Position numbers and translations under genes: made by a program
In this document: piece by piece, positions 54,600-63,680 of the stretch
Layout of the letters: every line of letters starts with the position of its first letter
How positions within the stretch are numbered: position 1 is the stretch's first letter
Notes under the pieces: generated by a model
Database searches by the model: none
Seen by the model: the letters and a program-made list of their open reading frames with translations, nothing else
Told to the model about the DNA's origin: nothing
NCBI RefSeq assembly: GCF_013466985.1
Contig: NZ_CP059164.1
Location: 62,001 to 126,000 of the forward strand
Reading direction: 5' to 3'
Length of the DNA stretch: 64,000 nucleotides
Source of the DNA: Nocardioides ungokensis
GTDB taxonomy: Bacteria > Actinomycetota > Actinomycetes > Propionibacteriales > Nocardioidaceae

Positions 54600-55541
54600 A
54601 TGGCCAAGCGCTCCCGCACCAAAGCCCGTGACTCCCAGCCCGCCCAGGGCGAGGTCGGCCCCCGCCAGCCCTGCCCCTGCGGCTCCGGCAAGCGCTACAA
54701 GGCCTGCCACGGCGCCGCCGGTGGCGCGCCCGCCGTCTTCGTGAACCGCCCGTTCGAGGGCATGCCCTCCGAGTGCGACGTGGTGGCGCTGCGCGAGCTG
54801 GTGCCCGCGGCGACCGCCCCGCTGACCCTGAAGGAGGCGGACGCCCAGGGGCGCAGCGTGCAGCTCTGCTCGCTGCTGCCGATGGCGGCCCCGGCGATGG
54901 TGCGCGAGAGCGGCCAGGTCTGGCTGGGCCTGCAGGTGCAGCACAACTTCGGCGACCCGGCCCGCGACCTCGGCGCGGTGCTGCTCAAGGCGCTCGCCAC
55001 CGACGAGCCCGGGATCGTCGGCCTCACCGACCCGCCCGGTGAGGGCCCCCGCCTGCAGGACCTCGTCACCGGTGACGCGCTCGACATCACGGTGCACGAC
55101 GGGTTCGAGTACTGGATCGCCGACGTCGAGGACCAGTCGGGCATGGCGGCCGCCCTCGAGCAGGCCAACGCGGCGGCCCTGCCGACGGCCCGCCTGACGT
55201 CGGTCGAGGCGGCGTACTGGACCAACGTGGGCTCGAAGGAGCACCTGCGCTGGGTGATGCCCGAGCCCGAGGACCGGCTCCTCGACGCCCTCGCCCGCCT
55301 CCACGCGGCCGGCAAGGACGACATCGCCCCCGGGTCGCGCTTCGTCGGCATGTTCCGCGCCCACGGCCTGCTCGCGCCGGTCTGGGACCTCCCGGTCGGC
55401 ACCGGTCCGGAGCCGCTGGAGGAGCCGGCCGAGCGGTTCGCCGCGGACCTCGCCGAGGCCCTGGCGGACGAGTCGCCCCTGACCGCCGAGCAGCGGTCCG
55501 CACGGTCGGGTCTGGCCAACCGTCAGGTCACCATTCGCTGA
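54600..55541 (+). CDS. DUF5926-family protein with N-terminal SEC-C zinc motif
   Basis: A 313-residue cytosolic protein. Residues ~20-40 are a SEC-C zinc motif (RQPCPCGSGKRYKACHG) as at the C-terminus of SecA. The remainder matches the actinobacterial DUF5926 family (FVNRPFEGMPSECDVVALRE). The zinc motif may bind ribosomes or SecB-like partners; the overall job is unknown. The promoter TTGTCG-N17-TATAGG ends close to the ATG, so the transcript is likely leaderless. Confidence 0.8.
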   Translation: MAKRSRTKARDSQPAQGEVGPRQPCPCGSGKRYKACHGAAGGAPAVFVNRPFEGMPSECDVVALRELVPAATAPLTLKEADAQGRSVQLCSLLPMAAPAMVRESGQVWLGLQVQHNFGDPARDLGAVLLKALATDEPGIVGLTDPPGEGPRLQDLVTGDALDITVHDGFEYWIADVEDQSGMAAALEQANAAALPTARLTSVEAAYWTNVGSKEHLRWVMPEPEDRLLDALARLHAAGKDDIAPGSRFVGMFRAHGLLAPVWDLPVGTGPEPLEEPAERFAADLAEALADESPLTAEQRSARSGLANRQVTIR

Positions 55542-55610
55542 CCGAGGGCGTGATCGACGAGGTGAACGGCGACTTTGTCGTGGATCACCTCGAAAATCTC
55601 GGGCCAGGCA

Positions 55611-55690
55611 TTGTGTGACCAACCTCAGTCCCGTAGATTTTCAACTGCCCGGTCGTTGTTGTGTCCCCCGTCGACAACGGCCGGGCTTTT
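55611..55690 (+). ncRNA. Putative tiny RNA: promoter directly followed by intrinsic terminator hairpin
   Basis: TTGTGT (55611-55616) and TAGATT (55634-55639), spacer 17, form a fair promoter. Eight bases later a 13-bp stem begins: GCCCGGTCGTTGT (55647-55659) pairs with 55674-55686 (one G-T pair), with a C-rich loop, then TTTTC. It is the only hairpin with a T-tract that I found in the window. It could simply end the DUF5926 gene, or yield an independent RNA of about 45 bases. The rest of the gap 55542-55738 holds nothing I recognise. Confidence 0.35.
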
Positions 55691-55738
55691 CAATTTCTCC
55701 CGCTGGCCGTTCCTCCGGGCCCGCCCGCCGCTGCGTCG

Positions 55739-56360
55739 TCAGCCACTCTCGCGGGACCGGCGCAGGACCAGCCTCCGCACCCGGGGCGCGAGATCCACAC
55801 CCGAGTCCCGGAGCCCACGAGCCGCCGAGGGCGACAGACCGGCGCTGACGTCCGCCACCGTCACTTCGTGGTCGGGGACATGGTCGACCAGCACCGGCAG
55901 GCCGGGTTCGACCTCGCCGGGTTCCAGCACCCGGCACATCGCCCCGACCCGCCCGGACCGGTGGAGCTCACGGTGGAAGCCGGGCACGCCGACGTGCAGC
56001 GAGAGGTTCGGGCACGGTGTGCGCGGGGCCCGCACCTCCAGCAGGACCTCGCCGACCAACCACCGCTCGCCGATCCGCGCCCCGCTGACGTCCAGGCCCG
56101 ACGTGCGGAGGTTCTCGCCGAAGAGTCCCGGACGCGGAGCGTCGCCCAGCAGCTCTGCGAAGAGCGCCGCCTCCTCGTCGGCGTACACGTAGACCGCTGC
56201 GTCGGGTCCGCCGTGGTGCCGGTCCCGCTGCGTCGCCGGCCAGGCCCGCCTCGTCGACCCGCACGCGAGCCGTGCGGGGGCGCTTGTCGATCGCGGTCTC
56301 GTGGTAGTGGCCGGGCTTGACCCGGTGGACCACGCAGACCGCTGTGACCTCTGCCGTCAT
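55739..56360 (-). pseudogene. MOSC-domain protein, frameshifted
   Basis: The first ~40 codons (VHRVKPGHYHETAIDKRP) and the rest (YADEEAALFAELLGD, GLFGENLRTSGLDV, PRTPCPNLSLHVG with the conserved cysteine) are in different frames. They meet at 56231-56234, where two bases seem lost; repair gives GLAGD-TQRDRHHGGPDAAVYVY, exactly the family sequence. The intact ~206-residue protein is a YiiM-like MOSC protein, a group linked to molybdenum-cofactor-dependent reductions of N-hydroxylated compounds. Sequence error is likely. Confidence 0.78.
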
Positions 56361-56421
56361 GGATCAAGGATGCGTCGCGGCAGCGGGACCGGGTTGACCG
56401 GGTTTGCTCGACTCTCGGGGC

Positions 56422-57480
56422 TCAGCGCCGCCGGAGCACCCACGGCTGCAGCTTGGCGTAGCCCTTGACCGGGGTGCGCCGCAGCCGGCGGAAGCCGTAG
56501 GCCGCGTCGCCGGTCTCGTCGGTGGCCTCCTCCTCGTCCGGCGACCTCCCCGAGAGCGCCTCGTAGGCGCCCCGGTCGACGAGCACCGTGCCGGGGCGGG
56601 CCACCGAGGTGAGCCGGGCGGCGATGTTGACGACCGGTCCGTAGACGTCCCCGAGGCGGCTGACCACGTCGCCGTAGGCGAGTCCCCCGCGCACCTGCGG
56701 GAACCGGTCCTCGGGATCGGCTCCCCGCTCGACCAGCCGCAGCGCGATCTCCGCGGCAGCCGAGGCGTCGTCGGCGACGAAGAGCACCTCGTCGCCGATG
56801 GTCTTGATGATCCGTCCGCCGTGGTCGACGACCAGGCCGGCGGCCTCGTCCTCGAAGTGCTCGAGCCAGTCGACGAGCTCGCTCTCGGCGAGGGTCTTGC
56901 TGTGGGAGGTGTAGCCCACGATGTCGAGGAAGCAGACCGCCTGGCTGACCGCGGAGCCGGTCGAGTCGACCGCCAGCAGCCGGTTGGTGGCGCTGGCCAG
57001 GTGGCGGCGCCAGATGTAGCTCTGGAGCTTCTCCACCCGGGGGAGCACCGACGCGGCGAGCTCGGTGAGCCGCTTCTCCGGGTCGGGGCCCTCGATGGCG
57101 ACCTCGGTGAGGAGGCTGGTCTGCCACTCCGCGAGGCGGGCGTAGCTGCGGCCCCAGGTGCGCACCAGGGCGGCCTGGGAGTCGGCGCCGAGGATCCCCA
57201 GCTCCACCAGGTCGTGGGTCAGCCGCAGCGCCTCCACGTCGGCCTCGGTGAAGGCGAGGGCGTCGTCGGTCTGGTTCGGGAAGCCGAGCAGCCGCCACAG
57301 CTGCTCGGCGATCTCGAGCGGTACGCCCGCCTGCTCCGCCACCTGTCCGCGGGTCAGCCCCGGCTCGGCGCCGAGCAGGAAGCGCTCGACGACCTCCAGG
57401 GCGTTGCTCAGGTCAGGCAGCTCCACCCGGGCGGAGGAGTCGTCCTCCGTCGCGGTGGCCGGGTCGTCGGCTGCGCTCAC
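56422..57480 (-). CDS. Class III adenylate cyclase with Rv1264-like regulatory domain
   Basis: A 352-residue soluble cyclase. Residues ~20-180 resemble the helical autoinhibitory, pH-sensing domain of Rv1264-type enzymes (GLTRGQVAEQAGVPLEIAEQ). The catalytic domain has CFLDIVGYTSHSK (metal Asp), IKTIGDEVLFV (adenine-selecting Lys and second metal Asp) and VVNIAARL (transition-state Asn/Arg). It should make cAMP as a homodimer. The GTG start overlaps the stop of a cyclic-nucleotide-binding gene (GTGA), so producer and sensor are co-translated. Confidence 0.87.
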   Translation of the reverse strand: MSAADDPATATEDDSSARVELPDLSNALEVVERFLLGAEPGLTRGQVAEQAGVPLEIAEQLWRLLGFPNQTDDALAFTEADVEALRLTHDLVELGILGADSQAALVRTWGRSYARLAEWQTSLLTEVAIEGPDPEKRLTELAASVLPRVEKLQSYIWRRHLASATNRLLAVDSTGSAVSQAVCFLDIVGYTSHSKTLAESELVDWLEHFEDEAAGLVVDHGGRIIKTIGDEVLFVADDASAAAEIALRLVERGADPEDRFPQVRGGLAYGDVVSRLGDVYGPVVNIAARLTSVARPGTVLVDRGAYEALSGRSPDEEEATDETGDAAYGFRRLRRTPVKGYAKLQPWVLRRR

Positions 57481-57854
57481 TCAGCCCGGCTGATGCGCTC
57501 GTCGGCGGCGGTGCGCAGGGCCGTGGCGAAGGCCGGGATCTCCTCGCAGAGCCGGCGCACCGACTCGTCGGTGAAGTGGATCAGCTCGAGCGGAGTCAGC
57601 GCGACGATCGAGGCGGTGCGCAGCGAGTGGTTGACGATCGCGGCCTCGCCGATGATCTCGCCGGCGCCGAGCTGGGCGATCTCCTCGCCGTGACGGCGCA
57701 CCGACACGGTGCCGTCGAGCAGGATGTAGGCCTTGTCGGCCGGGGTCTTCTCCCAGATCGGTGACCAGCCCTGCGGCACCTTGACGGCGGTGCCGGCGGC
57801 GCTGATGCGGGCCACTTCCTGGGGCGTGAACGATTCGAAGAACGAGACAGCCAT
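57477..57854 (-). CDS. Cyclic nucleotide-binding domain protein
   Basis: A 125-residue protein that is essentially one CNB domain. The phosphate-binding cassette GEIIGEAAIVNHSLRTASI has the conserved Glu and Arg. There is no DNA-binding domain, unlike Crp. Its stop overlaps the cyclase start, so it most likely binds the cAMP made next door and passes the signal by protein contact, or buffers cAMP. Partners are unknown. Confidence 0.85.
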   Translation of the reverse strand: MAVSFFESFTPQEVARISAAGTAVKVPQGWSPIWEKTPADKAYILLDGTVSVRRHGEEIAQLGAGEIIGEAAIVNHSLRTASIVALTPLELIHFTDESVRRLCEEIPAFATALRTAADERISRAE

Positions 57855-57957
57855 GGACGTGCCTTTCGGGTCGGTCCTCCCGGTCGGGATCCTTCCGCGA
57901 TCGGGAGGGGAGTGTCCAGCGCTGGTCCCAGTTCCCTTCGTCACCTTCGGCCCGCCC

Positions 57958-59178
57958 TCAGGGCACCGGCAGCGGCTCCCGGGAGATCGGACAGCTCATG
58001 CAGCGCGGCCCGCCGCGGCCGGACCCGAGCTCGGACCCGGCGATCCGGACCACCTCGATGCCGGCCTCCTCGAGCCGGTCGTTGGTCTCGTCGTTGCGCT
58101 CGTAGGCGACCGCCACCCGCGGGGCCAGGGCCAGGGTGTTGTTGCCGTCGTCCCACTGCTCGCGCTCGGCGGTGACCGGGTCGAGGCCGGTGTCGATCTG
58201 GTGGAGGGTGTCGATCTCCATCGCCTTGGCTGCCGCCACCAGGAAGGGCTCGGCCTCGGCGACGTGGAGGACCAGGTCGCCCTCGGCGGGGGACCCGTCG
58301 GCGGTGGTGACGGCGTACGCCTGGAGGGAGTCGGCGACGTTGGGGTACATCACGATCTTGTCGACGTCGACCATGGTGCAGACGGTGTCGAGGTGCATGG
58401 TCGCCCGCTCCTGGGCGATCGGGACCGCGAGCACCGTGTGCGCAAGGTTCGCGTGGAAGACCTGGCGGGCCAGGCGCTCCACGCCGGCGGGGGTGGTCCG
58501 CTCGCCGACGCCGACGGCGATGACGCCGGGGGCGAGCAGCAGCACGTCGCCACCTTCCACGTGCTCGTGGTGCCAGCCGTGGATCTTGCGGGTGCCGCGG
58601 AAGCGCGGGTGCTCGGTGTAGATCAGCTCGGTCAGCTGGGTCTCCCGGGCGCGCGCCGGCATCGCCAGCGAGGTGACCGCGACCCGGTCGCGGACCCACA
58701 CGCTGGAGTCGCGGGTGAACAGCAGGTTGGGCAGCGGGTCGATGAGGAAGTCGTCGCTGGCGAAGAGCGAGGTGACCAGCCCGAAGCCGCCGCGGACCTC
58801 GTCGTTGCGGATCCCGGCGGTGAGGTAGCCGGTGAGCTCCTCGGGCGAGGCGTCGCGCAGCGCGTGTGCGAGGTAGGTGCGCATGGTGTCGCCGAGGTGC
58901 AGCCCGGAGAGAGCGGTGGTGATCGCGTGGTTGCGGGCCACCTCGCTCTCGAGCGTCTCGGTGAGCAGATCGGTGAGGTAGAGCACCTCCACGTCGCGCT
59001 CGCGCAGCGCCGCGGCGAAGGCGTCGTGCTCCTCCTGGGCGCGCGCCACCCACGGGATGCCGTCGAAGAGCAGCTTGTCGTTGTTGCGCGGCGTCAGTCG
59101 CTTCAGCTCCGGTCCGGGGCGGTGGAGCATGACGGTCTGGAGCCTGCCGACCTCGCTGTCGGCACCGTGCTGGGTCAT
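57958..59178 (-). CDS. arcA: Arginine deiminase
   Basis: A 406-residue ADI. Signature blocks: [35 protein letters not shown]-type region [11 protein letters not shown], and the catalytic cysteine in [10 protein letters not shown] near the C-terminus. It hydrolyses arginine to citrulline and ammonia. No ornithine transcarbamylase, carbamate kinase or arginine/ornithine antiporter gene is nearby, so it is a stand-alone deiminase. The ATG at 59178 lies seven bases after TAGAGT (leaderless); GTG 59187 is less likely. Confidence 0.9.
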   Translation of the reverse strand: MTQHGADSEVGRLQTVMLHRPGPELKRLTPRNNDKLLFDGIPWVARAQEEHDAFAAALRERDVEVLYLTDLLTETLESEVARNHAITTALSGLHLGDTMRTYLAHALRDASPEELTGYLTAGIRNDEVRGGFGLVTSLFASDDFLIDPLPNLLFTRDSSVWVRDRVAVTSLAMPARARETQLTELIYTEHPRFRGTRKIHGWHHEHVEGGDVLLLAPGVIAVGVGERTTPAGVERLARQVFHANLAHTVLAVPIAQERATMHLDTVCTMVDVDKIVMYPNVADSLQAYAVTTADGSPAEGDLVLHVAEAEPFLVAAAKAMEIDTLHQIDTGLDPVTAEREQWDDGNNTLALAPRVAVAYERNDETNDRLEEAGIEVVRIAGSELGSGRGGPRCMSCPISREPLPVP

Positions 59179-59227
59179 GCCGAGCACTCTAGTGGCGCGA
59201 CGGTCGGAGCCTCGCGTCGAGCACTCC

Positions 59228-59827
59228 TCAGGCGGCGACGAGCTCGTACGTCGTGAGCACCGCGAGCAGCAGGCACACGGCCGCGCCGAGGTAGTGCAGC
59301 GCGTGCAGCGAGATGAACTTCAGCAGGGTCCGGCCGGCGATCGCGGCCAGCCCGCTGACCACGAGCAGCGCGCCGAGGGCACCCACGAAGACGCTCGCGG
59401 GCGCGTCGTACTTGGCGACCAGCGAGATCGTCAGCAGCTGCGAGAGGTCGCCCCACTCGGCCGCGAAGAGGATGAGGAAGCACGTGAGCACGGCCCTCCA
59501 GCCGGTCGCGGCGGTCGCCTTGGCGGCGAACTCCTCCTCGTCCTCGCTGGCCTGGTGGTGGCTGCGGCCCTCGCGGAAGAGCAGCACCGCCCCGGCCAGG
59601 AAGATCACGGCGGCGACGGCGCGCACGATCTCCTCCGGCAGGTAGGTCACGGCGTGGCCGAGCAGCACCGCCACGATCGTCTGCACCGTGAACGCGAGGC
59701 CGACACCGATCCAGACCAGCAGCGGCCGGTACTTCGTGGCCAGCACGAGGGTCGCGACGAAGGTCTTGTCCGGCAGCTCGACGACGAAGATCGCGGCGAA
59801 GGTGAGGGCGATGACCACGAGGTCCAT
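59228..59827 (-). CDS. TMEM165/GDT1-family cation transporter
   Basis: A 199-residue membrane protein with six helices in two repeats, each with an acidic signature: [13 protein letters not shown] and [13 protein letters not shown] (the ExGD motif; the first repeat reads ELPD). The family moves Mn2+ or Ca2+ in exchange for protons. It lies eight bases downstream of larC, so it may belong to the nickel-pincer cofactor operon, for which a metal-handling partner would make sense (inference). Confidence 0.82.
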   Translation of the reverse strand: MDLVVIALTFAAIFVVELPDKTFVATLVLATKYRPLLVWIGVGLAFTVQTIVAVLLGHAVTYLPEEIVRAVAAVIFLAGAVLLFREGRSHHQASEDEEEFAAKATAATGWRAVLTCFLILFAAEWGDLSQLLTISLVAKYDAPASVFVGALGALLVVSGLAAIAGRTLLKFISLHALHYLGAAVCLLLAVLTTYELVAA

Positions 59828-59834
59828 GCGGGTG

Positions 59835-61037
59835 TCAGGGCTCCTGTCGAAGGAAGGTCCGGCTCGCGGCCACGGCGTCGTTGAGGACGTCGAGCACGGG
59901 CCGGCCGAGCGCGGCGGCAGCGCGCGCCACGTCGTCGTACTCGGGCTGGGCGTTGACCAGCACGCCGTCGTGGCGGGCCAGCTTGACCGCGACCGGCTGG
60001 CCGTCGATCTCGACAGCGACCATCTCACGCTCCAGCGCGTGCTTGCCCAGCGGCTGCTCGCGCAGCCCGATCGTGGAGGTCTGCCGGAAGATCTCGGCCC
60101 GGACCGCGGCGGCGCGGTCGGCGGCGACCAGGACGCTCAGCGTGTGTGCCGGGCGGCCCTTCTTCATCAGGATCGGCGTCAGCCAGGCGTCCGAGGCGCC
60201 CGCCTCGAGCAGTGCCGCGATCACCGCCGGCCAGACCCGCGGGTCGAGGTCGTCGACGTTGGTCTCCACCAGCAGCGGGGGCGCCCCTGCGCCGATCGGA
60301 GCGGCGTCGGTGGTCGCGCCTGTCGAGACGAGCAGCCGCAGCACGTTCGCGTGACCCTCGGGGTCCCGCCCGCCGGCCCCGACGCCGATCACGTCGGTCG
60401 TCATCGCGGGCTGCGGTCCCCACCCGGTCGCCAGCGTGGTCAGGAGGGCGGCGCCGGTGGGGGTGCACAGCTCCATGGCAGGGGCGCCGCTGGGTCCGGC
60501 GTACGACGGGACTCCGCGCAGCAGCTCGGCGACCGCGGGCGGGGGCACGGGCAGCGTGCCGTGCGCGCCGCGGACCGAGCCGGAGCCGACGGCGACCGGT
60601 GAGACGACGACCTCGGCCGACCCCAGGTGCACGAAGCCCGCGCAGACTCCGACCACGTCGGCGATCGCGTCCAGGGCACCGACCTCGTGGAAGTGCACCT
60701 CGTCCGGGTCGTGGCCGTGGACCGCGCCCTCGGCGCCGGCGAGGCGCTCGAAGGTGCGCAGCGCCAGCTCGCGCACGTCGGTGTCGAGGTCGGCGTCTGC
60801 CAGCAGCGCGCGGACGTCGCGCCAGGTGCGGTGGTCGACCGAGTCGGCGACCTCGACGTGGCAGCGGGTGGCGGCGAAGCCGTTGCGGGTGACCTGTTCG
60901 ACGCGCAGCCCCACCGGCTCCGGCGCGATCGCGTCGACGGCGGCCTGGAGGACCTCGACGGGCACCCCGGCACCCGCCAGCGCGCCGAGCAGCATGTCGC
61001 CGCTGGCGCCGGAGGAGGCGTCGACCCAGATGGTCAC
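59835..61037 (-). CDS. larC: LarC, nickel-pincer cofactor nickel insertion protein
   Basis: A 400-residue LarC in a single frame; in Lactobacillus it is made by programmed frameshifting from two frames. Family blocks: WVDASSGASGDMLLGAL at the start, HFHEVGALDAIADVVG with metal-type histidines, ELCTPTGAALLTT and VETNVDDLDPRVW. It inserts Ni into the nicotinate-derived pincer using CTP. The GTG start overlaps the larB stop (GTGA). larE and the lactate racemase gene larA are not in the window. Confidence 0.88.
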   Translation of the reverse strand: MTIWVDASSGASGDMLLGALAGAGVPVEVLQAAVDAIAPEPVGLRVEQVTRNGFAATRCHVEVADSVDHRTWRDVRALLADADLDTDVRELALRTFERLAGAEGAVHGHDPDEVHFHEVGALDAIADVVGVCAGFVHLGSAEVVVSPVAVGSGSVRGAHGTLPVPPPAVAELLRGVPSYAGPSGAPAMELCTPTGAALLTTLATGWGPQPAMTTDVIGVGAGGRDPEGHANVLRLLVSTGATTDAAPIGAGAPPLLVETNVDDLDPRVWPAVIAALLEAGASDAWLTPILMKKGRPAHTLSVLVAADRAAAVRAEIFRQTSTIGLREQPLGKHALEREMVAVEIDGQPVAVKLARHDGVLVNAQPEYDDVARAAAALGRPVLDVLNDAVAASRTFLRQEP

Positions 61038-61779
61038 GAGGCGTCCGGCCGCGGAGCGGCGTTGCGGGCCACCCGCGCGGCGAAGACGCCGGCGCCGTAG
61101 CCGTTGTCGATGTTGACCACGGTCACGCCGGGGGCGCAGGAGTTGAGCATGCCGAGGAGGGCGGCCACGCCGCCGAAGGAGGCGCCGTACCCGACGCTGG
61201 TGGGGACCGCCACGAGGGGGACGCCGCTCAGCCCGCCGACGACCGAGGGCAGGGCACCCTCCATCCCGGCCACGACGACGAGGCAGTCGGCCGAGGCCAG
61301 CCGGTCCCGGACGCCCAGGAGGCGGTGCAGGCCGGCGACGCCCACGTCGTCGATCCGGTCGACGCCGGCGCCGTGCACCCGGATCGTGAGGGCCGCCTCG
61401 GCGGCCACCGGGGCGTCGGAGGTGCCGGCGCTCAGGATCGCCACGGTGCCGCGGGCCGCGGGCAGCGGGCCGAGGGTGACCGCCCGGGCGACCCGGTCGA
61501 CGACCGCTTCCGGGAGTGCTTCGGGGACGGTCGCGAGCGCCTCCTCCGACAGCCGGGTCGCGAGCACCGCACGGTCGGGGTGCCGCTCGTGCAGCGTGCG
61601 CAGGATGGTGACCAGCTGCTCGGGCGTCTTGCCCGCGCCGTACACGACCTCCGGGTCCCGGTGCGCGCCGCGCGGTCGACGTCGAGGCGCGCGAAGCCGA
61701 GGTCGGCGACGCGCGGGTCGGGCCCAGAGTCGGGCACAGGGTCGGGCCGCGAGCTGGCTGGGTGGTCGGGCTTGTCCAC
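61034..61779 (-). pseudogene. larB: LarB, nickel-pincer cofactor carboxylase, frameshifted
   Basis: The main frame carries the LarB/PurE-like body: PEVVYGAGKTPEQL, ILSAGTSDAPVAAEA, VVVAGMEGALPSVVGGL and TSVGYGASFGGVAALLGMLNS. The first ~40 codons (ADLGFARLDVDRAARTG) are in another frame; restoring one G/C in the run at 61656-61658 joins them. The intact ~249-residue enzyme carboxylates and hydrolyses nicotinic acid adenine dinucleotide, the first step of the cofactor. GTG 61779 lies six bases after TAGGTT (leaderless). Sequence error is likely. Confidence 0.82.
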
Positions 61780-61904
61780 GGGAGGAACCTACCCGTCCGT
61801 CGGGCCGCGTCCACGACCAGTGCGTTGCGACTGTCGGTGGCCGGGTGTTGGCTGGGAGCACGGGCAAGTCACCCACCAGACGATCAGGAAAAGAGGCACC
61901 ACCC

Positions 61905-62683
61905 ATGCCGAAGATCGAGGCCTACACCCAGGGCACCCCAGCTACGTGGAGCTGACGACGCCGGACCAGCAGGCCGCAAAGGCCTTCTACGGGTCGCTGT
62001 TCGGCTGGGAGATCGAGGAGGTGCCGCTCGACGACCAGGGCAACGTCTACCTCGCGGCGGAGAAGGAGGGTGACTCCGTCGCCGGCATCGCCGGGCAGAT
62101 GCCCGAGCTGGCCGGCCACCCGGCGTTCTGGGGCGTCTACCTCGCGGTCGACGACGTGGACGCCACGGCGGCGAAGGTCGCCGGGGCCGGCGGCAACGTC
62201 GAGGCCGGCCCCTTCGACGTGATGGAGCTCGGCCGGATGGCCTCCATCCAGGACCCCACGGGCGCCCGAGTCAACCTGTGGCAGGCAGGGCAGACGATCG
62301 GCACCACCCGCGCCAACGAGCCGGGGACCCCGCAGTGGAACGAGCTGGTGAGCCCGGACCTGCCCACCGCGACGAAGTTCTACACCGACGTCCTCGGCGT
62401 CGAGTGGGAGTCGATGTCCATGGAGGGCGGGGACTACCTCTGCCTGGTCTCGGGTGGCCGGCAGGTGGGTGGTGCGATGGTCCCCCCGATGGAGGGCATC
62501 CCCCCGCACTGGAACGTCTACTTCGGCACCGACGACACCGATGCCGGCGTGGCCCGGGCGGTCGAGCTCGGCGCCGACGTCGTCGCACCGGCCTTCGACG
62601 TGCCGGGTGTCGGGCGCTTGGCGGTGCTCGCCGACCCCCAGGGCGCGATGTTCAACCTCATCCAGCCGGTGCCACCGAGCTGA
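61905..62683 (+). pseudogene. Two-domain VOC (glyoxalase-like) protein, frameshifted near the start
   Basis: The first 12 codons (MPKIEAYTQGTP) precede a lost C in the run 61936-61939; repair continues SYVELTTPDQQAAKAFYGSL. Two VOC domains follow, each opening with the same pattern (YVELTTPDQQAAKAFY, WNELVSPDLPTATKFY) and closing with AxxxDPxGAxxNL. The intact protein is ~259 residues. It resembles the actinobacterial 27-kDa antigen/hydroxylase-like VOC group; function unknown. AGGAAAAGAGG precedes the ATG. Confidence 0.75.
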
Positions 62684-62698
62684 GGGCCCAGCGGTTGC

Positions 62699-63549
62699 TC
62701 ACTCGGTCCGGAACGGGTCCGCGGGGTAGACGCCGAGGATCTTGACGTCGGTGGTGAAGAACGCGAGCTCCTCCAGCGCGCGCCTGACCGGCAGGTCGTC
62801 GGGTGTCCGTCGACCTCGGCGAGGAACTGGGTGGCCGTGAACTGACCGCCGACCATGTAGCTCTCCAGCTTGGTCATGTTGACCCCGTTGGTCGCGAAGC
62901 CGCCGAGCGCCTTGTAGAGCGCCGCCGGGAGGTTGCGCACGTTGAAGATGAAGCTGGTCACGACCGGGCCGTTGCCCGCCGGCGCCTCGACGAGCTCGCG
63001 GGAGAGCACGACGAAGCGGGTGGTGTTGTGCTCCTCGTCCTCCACGTCGTCAGCCAGGACCTGCAGCCCGTAGATCTCCGCGGCCAGCGGCGGGGAGATC
63101 GCGGCCTGGGTGGGGTCCCCGAACTCGGCGACCTCGCGGGCCGCCCCGGCGGTGTCACCCGCGATGACCGGCCGGAGGCCGTGCTCGCGGATGATCTTGC
63201 GGCACTGGCCCAGGGCGTGCACGTGGCTGTGCACCGTGCGGACCTGGTCGAGCGAGGAGCCCGGGATCCCCATCAGGCTGAACCGGATCCGCAGGAAGTG
63301 CTCGGCGATGATGTGCAGGTGCGAGGCGGGCAGGAAGTGGTGGATGTCCGCGACCCGGCCCGCGATCGAGTTGTCGATCGGGATCATCGCCAGGTCGGCC
63401 TCGCCGGACTCCACGGCGGCGAAGACGTCCTCGAACGACGCGCAGGCCAGTGCCTCCCACTCGGGGTAGTGCTCCTTGCACACCAGGTGTGAGTTGGCGC
63501 CGGGCTCGCCCTGGTAGGCGATCCGCTGCGTGGCAGGTCCGTCGGTCAC
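62699..63549 (-). pseudogene. pheA: Prephenate dehydratase, frameshifted near the C-terminus
   Basis: The PDT domain is complete: AYQGEPGANSH, MIPIDNSIAGRV and the catalytic NTTRFVVLSRE. An ACT domain follows (FNVRNLPAALYKAL, KLESYMVGG). The frame breaks at 62799-62803 after AEVDGHP; restoring one C (plus strand) gives DDLPVRRALEELAFFTTDVK and a stop at 62699, for a ~284-residue protein. It converts prephenate to phenylpyruvate with Phe feedback through ACT. GTG 63549 begins the conserved region. It is divergent from the DUF4446 gene, a common actinobacterial neighbour. Confidence 0.85.
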
Positions 63550-63680
63550 GCGCCCGATGGTCCCACGCCTGCGCGCGCTGCCCCGGGCAGTGACCACCCG
63601 TTGACCGGTCGGCGACTCTCCTGTGGACTCTCGGGCGGGGCACCGCAGGTTGGGAGGCGCCGCTCCCTAGGCTTCGACCC

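Noticed and set aside
55647..55690. 6C RNA or another known actinobacterial RNA family.
   Set aside because: Only one C-rich loop is present and the length is about half that of 6C RNA; no known structure fits.
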